From assembly GCA_047975785.1 (NCBI GenBank), contig JBKEEC010000062.1, forward strand, positions 1 through 10,759: 10,759 bases of DNA, written 5' to 3'. Of the stretch, positions 7,513 through 10,759 are shown one piece after another. Origin of the DNA: JACXVD01 sp047975785. Its GTDB lineage: Bacteria; Pseudomonadota; Alphaproteobacteria; Sphingomonadales; Sphingomonadaceae. Position numbers and translations under genes: made by a program. Position 1 is the first letter of the stretch. Each line of letters starts with the position of its first letter. Below the pieces are notes generated by a model. It searched no databases. It was not told where the DNA came from and saw only the letters and a program-made list of their open reading frames with translations.

Positions 7513-7643
7513 CTATTTCTCATTTCAAAATTAATACGCCGTCACCCAAGCCCATGTCGCATGTCCGCGTCAAGCCGGATATGGTGGTGTTTAATGACTT
7601 CGTTCACTTGTCAGCACTGCGTGATGGCCTTAGTCGTCCCCAA

Positions 7644-8540
7644 ATGACCGATCAAGCCCAGGCCAGTATGGAAAATCCCGATATGGGAAATGAACGCCAG
7701 ATTGAAAGTGGTATTCCATCACGTTTCCCTCCTCAGGGGCAAGCCGTGATCCATGGGATAAACCGTATCGGCCTGTGGAGCCTGTATCGCAAGGAAGTGC
7801 GGCGCTTCATGAAAGTGCAGCTGCAAACCATATGGGCACCGGCAATTACAACCCTGTTGTTTCTGGTTATTTTTACCGTTGCTCTTGGGCGATCAGGAAA
7901 AGAGGTGCTGGGGGTTCCTTTTGCAACCTTTGTCGCTCCGGGGCTGATTGTCATGGGAATGATGCAAAACGCTTTTGCCAATTCCAGCTTTTCTTTCCTT
8001 TCCGGGAAAATACAGGGCACGATTATTGACCTTCTGATGCCCCCCCTGTCCAACGGGGAACTGATGGCGGGCATTGTTTGCGCGGCCATTACCCGTTCGC
8101 TGATGGTGGGGCTGGCAGTGGGCGGGGCGATGCTGTTTTATCCGGGGGTTGATTTGTCCATGGCGCATCCATGGGCTGTATTATGGTTCGGGCTGATGGG
8201 GGCATTGATGCTGGCCCTGTTTGGCTTTCTGACATCTATATGGGCAGAAAAATTTGATCATAACGCAGCCGTGACCAATTTTGTCATTGCGCCGCTTTCG
8301 TTACTGTCAGGCACGTTTTACGTGATTGATAATCTTGCGCCTGCTGTCCAGGTAATCAGCCGGCTCAATCCGTTTTTCTATGTGATTTCCGGTTTCCGGT
8401 TCGGTTTTCTGGGCGTCAGTGACATCGGAGATAGCAACCAGGCCGTGTTACATGGCGCTATCGGGCTTGGCATCTTCAACCTTGTGCTTGGTTATATTGT
8501 GTATTGCGTTCTGAAATCCGGCTGGAAACTGAAGGATTAA
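7644..8540 (+). CDS. ABC-2-type transporter permease (YadH-like)
   Basis: Integral inner-membrane permease of an ABC-2 exporter. Such proteins move polysaccharides, lipids or drugs with a separate ATPase. The frame is open from ATG 7554 (328 aa). Numbered from there, six hydrophobic helices lie at about 93-111, 124-140, 168-195, 206-228, 240-258 and 300-319. A basic cytoplasmic segment LYRKEVRRFMKV (77-88) precedes the first, and the family's conserved SGTFYVIDNLAP and LNPFFYVISGFRFGFLG blocks lie at 252-263 and 271-287. The start is uncertain. ATG 7554 lacks a Shine-Dalgarno, and the first 30 codons look non-coding and would leave 41 bp to gcrA. ATGs at 7644, 7668 (AGG 5 nt before) and 7683 (GGAAAA 7 nt before) are more plausible. 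I give 7644 as a compromise. No ATPase gene is adjacent, so the partner must be encoded elsewhere. Substrate unknown. Confidence 0.88.
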   Translation: MTDQAQASMENPDMGNERQIESGIPSRFPPQGQAVIHGINRIGLWSLYRKEVRRFMKVQLQTIWAPAITTLLFLVIFTVALGRSGKEVLGVPFATFVAPGLIVMGMMQNAFANSSFSFLSGKIQGTIIDLLMPPLSNGELMAGIVCAAITRSLMVGLAVGGAMLFYPGVDLSMAHPWAVLWFGLMGALMLALFGFLTSIWAEKFDHNAAVTNFVIAPLSLLSGTFYVIDNLAPAVQVISRLNPFFYVISGFRFGFLGVSDIGDSNQAVLHGAIGLGIFNLVLGYIVYCVLKSGWKLKD

Positions 8541-8542
8541 AT

Positions 8543-8585
8543 CATTGCGCGGAAAAGTGGATGCCGGTTTTCCGCAAAAGCAATG
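8543..8585. repeat. Long bulged palindrome, REP-like repeat candidate
   Basis: Outer arms CATTGC (8543-8548) and GCAATG (8580-8585) continue into inner arms GCGGAAAA (8549-8556) and TTTTCCGC (8568-8575). That gives a 14-bp stem with an AAAA bulge (8576-8579) and an 11-nt loop. It starts two bases after the permease stop. No U tract follows. The GGAAAAGTGGATGCCGGTTTTCC core resembles a palindromic intergenic repeat I recall from many rhizobial and other alphaproteobacterial genomes, so it is probably a dispersed element that may also slow or end transcription. Confidence 0.55.
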
Positions 8586-8609
8586 CGATTCACAACGTGA
8601 TGGCAAAGC

Positions 8610-8634
8610 TTTCAGCTCTTGCGAAGTGCTGAAA
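8610..8634. terminator. Stem-loop at the hspQ 3' end, possible terminator
   Basis: TTTCAGC (8610-8616) and GCTGAAA (8628-8634) form a perfect 7-bp stem with an 11-nt loop. It starts two bases after the hspQ stop codon on the minus strand, between convergent genes. The trailing T content is poor, so it may work mainly as an mRNA 3'-end stabiliser. Confidence 0.35.
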
Positions 8635-8635
8635 A

Positions 8636-9016
8636 TCAATGCGTCATAGCTCGTTGAACGCGATATCTGCCATCAGCGAAATGCTCGAACATGTCGTGGA
8701 CACCGGGATGATCGACCGGGCCCCCATCCGGGTCTGCCAGCAGGTTCTGCTGACTGACATAGGCAACATAGGTAGAATCATCACTCTCGGCGAACAGGTG
8801 GTAAAAGGGCTGTTCCCGTGTCGGGCGGATGGCTTCAGGGATTGACTGATACCATTCTTCGCTATTGGCAAAAACGGGGTCAATATCAAATACAACCCCC
8901 CGGAAATCAAAGTGTTTGTGCCGCAGAACATCGCCAATAGAAAAGCGCGCATAAGAATGAAGGGGAACATCCAGTGTTCGGCCTGCCTGGGGAGAATAGA
9001 ACTGTGTACGATCCAT
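8636..9016 (-). CDS. hspQ: Heat shock protein HspQ (YccV-like, hemimethylated-DNA-binding fold)
   Basis: Small cytoplasmic heat-shock protein. In E. coli HspQ binds hemimethylated oriC DNA, affects DnaA level and acts as a Lon specificity-enhancing factor. The 126-aa product carries the family core: FSIGDVLRHKHFDFRGVVFD (26-45), DPVFANSEEWYQSIPEAIRP (46-65), EQPFYHLFAE and YVAYVSQQNLL. The N-terminus is about 20 residues longer than E. coli HspQ. ATG 9016 is preceded in frame, one codon upstream, by TAA (9020-9022), so the start cannot lie further upstream. No ribosome-binding site precedes it, and a consensus -10 box lies 7 nt before the ATG, implying a leaderless mRNA. It is convergent with the permease and divergent from tRNA-Ser. 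Confidence 0.93.
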   Translation of the reverse strand: MDRTQFYSPQAGRTLDVPLHSYARFSIGDVLRHKHFDFRGVVFDIDPVFANSEEWYQSIPEAIRPTREQPFYHLFAESDDSTYVAYVSQQNLLADPDGGPVDHPGVHDMFEHFADGRYRVQRAMTH

Positions 9017-9023
9017 GGGTTAT

Positions 9024-9052
9024 ATTATAGGGAGTCGTATTTCCTGCACAAG
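9024..9052 (-). promoter_or_regulatory. hspQ promoter (consensus -10, RpoH-like, with GANTC in spacer)
   Basis: On the minus strand TATAAT (9029-9024) is a perfect -10, with TTGTGC (9051-9046) as a weak -35 at 16-bp spacing. The same stretch reads CTTG (9052-9049), 17 nt, then CCTATAAT (9031-9024), which resembles the alphaproteobacterial RpoH pattern CTTG-N17-18-CYTAT as I remember it; heat-shock control would suit hspQ. GACTC (9036-9032), a CcrM/GcrA-type GANTC site, lies in the spacer next to the -10. The expected transcript start coincides with, or is within two bases of, the hspQ ATG. Confidence 0.6.
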
Positions 9053-9078
9053 TCGAGGAAAACCCTCATCCCCTGTTT

Positions 9079-9097
9079 TGTGTTATATAATAACACA
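9079..9097. promoter_or_regulatory. 19-bp perfect dyad, candidate operator
   Basis: TGTGTTAT-ATA-ATAACACA has perfect 8-bp arms around a 3-bp centre. A plus-strand TATAAT (9086-9091) lies within it, with no good -35 upstream. It sits 27 bp beyond the hspQ -35 region and 160 bp before tRNA-Ser. The AT-rich form with a short centre suggests a dimeric repressor site rather than a terminator. The cognate regulator is unknown. Confidence 0.45.
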
Positions 9098-9099
9098 TC

Positions 9100-9140
9100 C
9101 TGATGAGCCTCACTCATCGGCCAGAAGTATAGGCCAGAAG
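9100..9140. repeat. Small hairpin followed by a 9-bp direct repeat
   Basis: GATGAG (9102-9107) and CTCATC (9113-9118) form a stem around a 5-nt loop, extendable to 9100-9120. It overlaps a direct repeat, GGCCAGAAG at 9119-9127 and again at 9132-9140 (13-bp period, spacer TATA). Function unknown. The rest of 9141-9256 holds no gene I can support. TTGGCA at 9179-9184 is a possible tRNA -35 without a good -10. Confidence 0.35.
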
Positions 9141-9256
9141 CGTGGTGATGCGCTCAATGCCTCCTGATCCTAAGGGGCTTGGCAAGAGCTTCCGCTTGGG
9201 CTAAGCGCCGCGCTCCTGACGACCAGTGTGCCCGTTGCGGCATGTGCATGTCTTGA

Positions 9257-9403
<147 letters not shown>

Positions 9404-9585
9404 AAGATCGTCCTATTGCCATTTGGTTTGGTCAGCACCTGCAGCAAGCCGGACATACCCAGTTGATGCTGCAGATGTCGGTTAAGCGGACAATCTTGCC
9501 GTTCGTTGTAGTGGCACGAATGATGGCTATCATGTCATAGTATTTTCAGATATCCTGGAAGTGACAAATTGAAGAGAACGAAGAC
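9404..9585. other. Non-coding stretch before the DUF1963 gene
   Basis: I see no supported gene, tRNA or clear promoter here. The plus-strand frame running through the tRNA to 9540 has no recognisable protein content. A purine-rich stretch (9571-9584) precedes ATG 9586 and is a weak ribosome-binding candidate. Confidence 0.4.
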
Positions 9586-9651
9586 ATGCCATTTCTCGAT
9601 TGGATTACGTTGCTATTTTCCCAGCCGGTTCCTAAACTCAAGGTCACGTGA
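9586..9651 (+). other. 21-codon ORF in frame with the DUF1963 gene, ended by TGA
   Basis: ATG 9586 opens the peptide MPFLDWITLLFSQPVPKLKV plus T, then TGA at 9649-9651. The frame is the same as the DUF1963 gene, whose GTG lies one codon later at 9655. The peptide looks like a plausible hydrophobic N-terminus for that protein. Either a nonsense mutation interrupts a longer gene, or this is a short upstream ORF coupled to it, or it is chance. The sequence alone does not decide. Confidence 0.4.
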
Positions 9652-9654
9652 ACA

Positions 9655-10395
9655 GTGGCTGTCGAACCCACACAGCAGGAAATGCAAACTGCGGTGAATC
9701 GACTGGATGAACTGGCGACAACTGCAATTCTCGGGGAGATCGGCGGGAGCAAACCCCAAAAGGAAAATAGGGCCACAAGCTGGTGGGGTGGTAACTTTCT
9801 AGGTGCGCAAGACGAGGATGTCCCCGTGTGCAATCAGTCGGGACAAGCGATGCATCCTGTCCTGCAAATTCGGATTGATGAATTATCACAAGTTCCACCC
9901 GCCTTCGAAGGGTTCGCACTCATAAATATCTGGATGGATTTGCAATCCTCCAAATTCTGGGGCTCAGAAAACGGTAATGGGTTTCTTGTTAGGACGTATA
10001 CCGACATCGAAAACCTTGTTCCTATTGGGGTCGGCTACAGGGAAAGCTCTGAACTACCAACCTTTCCTGTTTTCTGGCGCGAAACGATATCCGAACAACC
10101 AAGCTGGGAAGACATGGCCGGCGAAGTGCCAACAAATGTTGCACGCGCTTCCGTAGATGATTGGTTCTTTAAAAGCAGATATTTATCTGACCGATATTAC
10201 GCGCTGCGCAGCAAATACCCGGTAAAAGTTGGGGGTTGGCCGACATGGATTCAGGGTGCCGATTGGCCAGAAGATGCGCAGTTTTGCATACAAGTTGACT
10301 CCACTGACAAAGGCAAGATGTTTCTCGGCGATGCCGGTTCATTTTACATATTCAAAACTTTTGATTCATGGGTGATCAGAGGGGATTGCTACTGA
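9655..10395 (+). CDS. DUF1963 / YwqG-like protein
   Basis: I assign this 246-aa product to the DUF1963 (YwqG-like) family, whose biochemical role is unknown. Support: a W-GG block TSWWGGNFLG (41-50) followed by VCNQSGQAMHPVLQIRIDEL, the position where relatives have the WP...PL-FLAQI-L segment; the highly typical C-terminal KVGGWPTWIQG (191-201) with ADWP; QVDS (213-216); and GDAGSFYIF (225-233), ending in CY. It has no signal peptide or membrane helix and is probably cytosolic. GTG 9655 has AAGGT about 10 nt upstream (9640-9644). The N-terminus is uncertain because the frame extends upstream through a TGA to ATG 9586, so a start at 9655 or a disrupted gene are both possible. Codon choice is more A+T-rich than in the genes to the left, and the gene lies between two direct repeats next to a tRNA, which suggests acquisition. 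Confidence 0.75.
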   Translation: MAVEPTQQEMQTAVNRLDELATTAILGEIGGSKPQKENRATSWWGGNFLGAQDEDVPVCNQSGQAMHPVLQIRIDELSQVPPAFEGFALINIWMDLQSSKFWGSENGNGFLVRTYTDIENLVPIGVGYRESSELPTFPVFWRETISEQPSWEDMAGEVPTNVARASVDDWFFKSRYLSDRYYALRSKYPVKVGGWPTWIQGADWPEDAQFCIQVDSTDKGKMFLGDAGSFYIFKTFDSWVIRGDCY

Positions 10396-10576
10396 AGCAG
10401 ACCTTTGCGCATTACGCAGCATTCGACAAAATGGGGTCGGACCGGACCTTGGCTGCGCCAGACATGAATGTTCGTTTCAAGGACTCGGAATGTTGTAGAC
10501 ACTACGCAATCAAGTCGGTTCAATCATTTTGTAGTGCTATGGCGTAGATGTAGTTCTCTGTTTCGTCGGCTTCGGC
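10396..10576. other. Non-coding stretch after the DUF1963 gene
   Basis: No gene is supported. A weak inverted pair CACTAC / GTAGTG lies around 10500-10540. No terminator-like T-tailed hairpin is evident. Confidence 0.4.
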
Positions 10577-10639
10577 CCGCCAAACACCGCCGATTACCGC
10601 CGAAAATAGCGTATGTGCCGCCGATTGCCGCATTCCACC
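10577..10639 (+). repeat. Direct repeat, right copy (att-like)
   Basis: Second copy of the 63-bp repeat, 1236 bp downstream of the first and in the same orientation. It lacks any tRNA sequence beyond the shared CCGCCA. The flank immediately left of it does not resemble tRNA-Ser, so if this is an att site the crossover would lie within the first identical 19 bp. Confidence 0.6.
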
Positions 10640-10759
10640 GGGTGAGATAGCAAGCCGCCAATTCTACGCAATGATCCGATATTCTGGGAGCAGCGCGCGA
10701 CAGCTTTCGACCCTAAAATACGCCGGGCCTCACCTACGATATGAAGGTATGGGCGGTGC
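10640..10759. other. Right edge, unassigned
   Basis: No supported gene. Two frames stay open to the edge: plus from ATG 10671, and minus from the edge to a stop at 10594-10596. Neither gives a recognisable protein and neither has a ribosome-binding site. Confidence 0.35.

Noticed and set aside
7513..7560. CtrA box (TTAA-N7-TTAA) in the gcrA promoter
   Set aside because: Only one TTAA is present with a poor second half, and no clear -35/-10 pair could be fixed.
10594..10759. Minus-strand open frame entering from the right edge (54 residues)
   Set aside because: It has no recognisable domain and ends inside the repeat. A real gene end is possible but cannot be supported from this fragment.

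Overview
The window comes from an alphaproteobacterium. The clearest marker is a GcrA-type cell-cycle regulator, found essentially only in that class. A NOV1-like lignostilbene dioxygenase, a group common in sphingomonads, and moderate GC content fit, but the order cannot be fixed from this sequence alone.

Layout: (1) 1-2300, minus strand: nearly all of a UvrD/PcrA-type DNA helicase whose last residues run off the left edge. (2) 2301-2499: a divergent regulatory gap holding a perfect 12-bp palindrome. (3) 2500-3957, plus: a 485-aa stilbene-cleaving, carotenoid-oxygenase-family enzyme. (4) 4001-7512, minus: gcrA, then modA-modB-modC (overlapping genes of a molybdate ABC importer), then rsmD (16S rRNA methyltransferase). 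A hairpin at 3968-3994 separates rsmD from the convergent dioxygenase gene. (5) About 7644-8540, plus: an ABC-2-type permease with no ATPase beside it. (6) 8541-8635: two strong inverted repeats between convergent genes. (7) 8636-9016, minus: hspQ, with a promoter so close to its ATG that the mRNA would be leaderless. (8) 9257-9346, plus: tRNA-Ser(CGA). (9) 9341-10639: an accessory-looking segment. A 63-bp imperfect direct repeat begins inside the tRNA 3' end and recurs 1236 bp downstream. The two copies bracket one recognisable gene, a DUF1963/YwqG-like protein, whose frame extends upstream through a TGA to an ATG.

Most of the window is ordinary core genome: DNA repair, cell-cycle control, molybdate uptake, ribosome maturation and heat-shock response. 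The genes form no single pathway. ModA, ModB and ModC work together: a lipoprotein captures molybdate, a permease passes it, and an ATPase drives transport. The parts most worth a second look are the tRNA-flanked DUF1963 segment, the hspQ promoter (possible RpoH-type elements plus a GANTC site in the spacer), the dyad operators at 2452-2463 and 9079-9097, and the REP-like palindrome at 8543-8585. I found no complete mobile element, integrase, CRISPR array or defence system.
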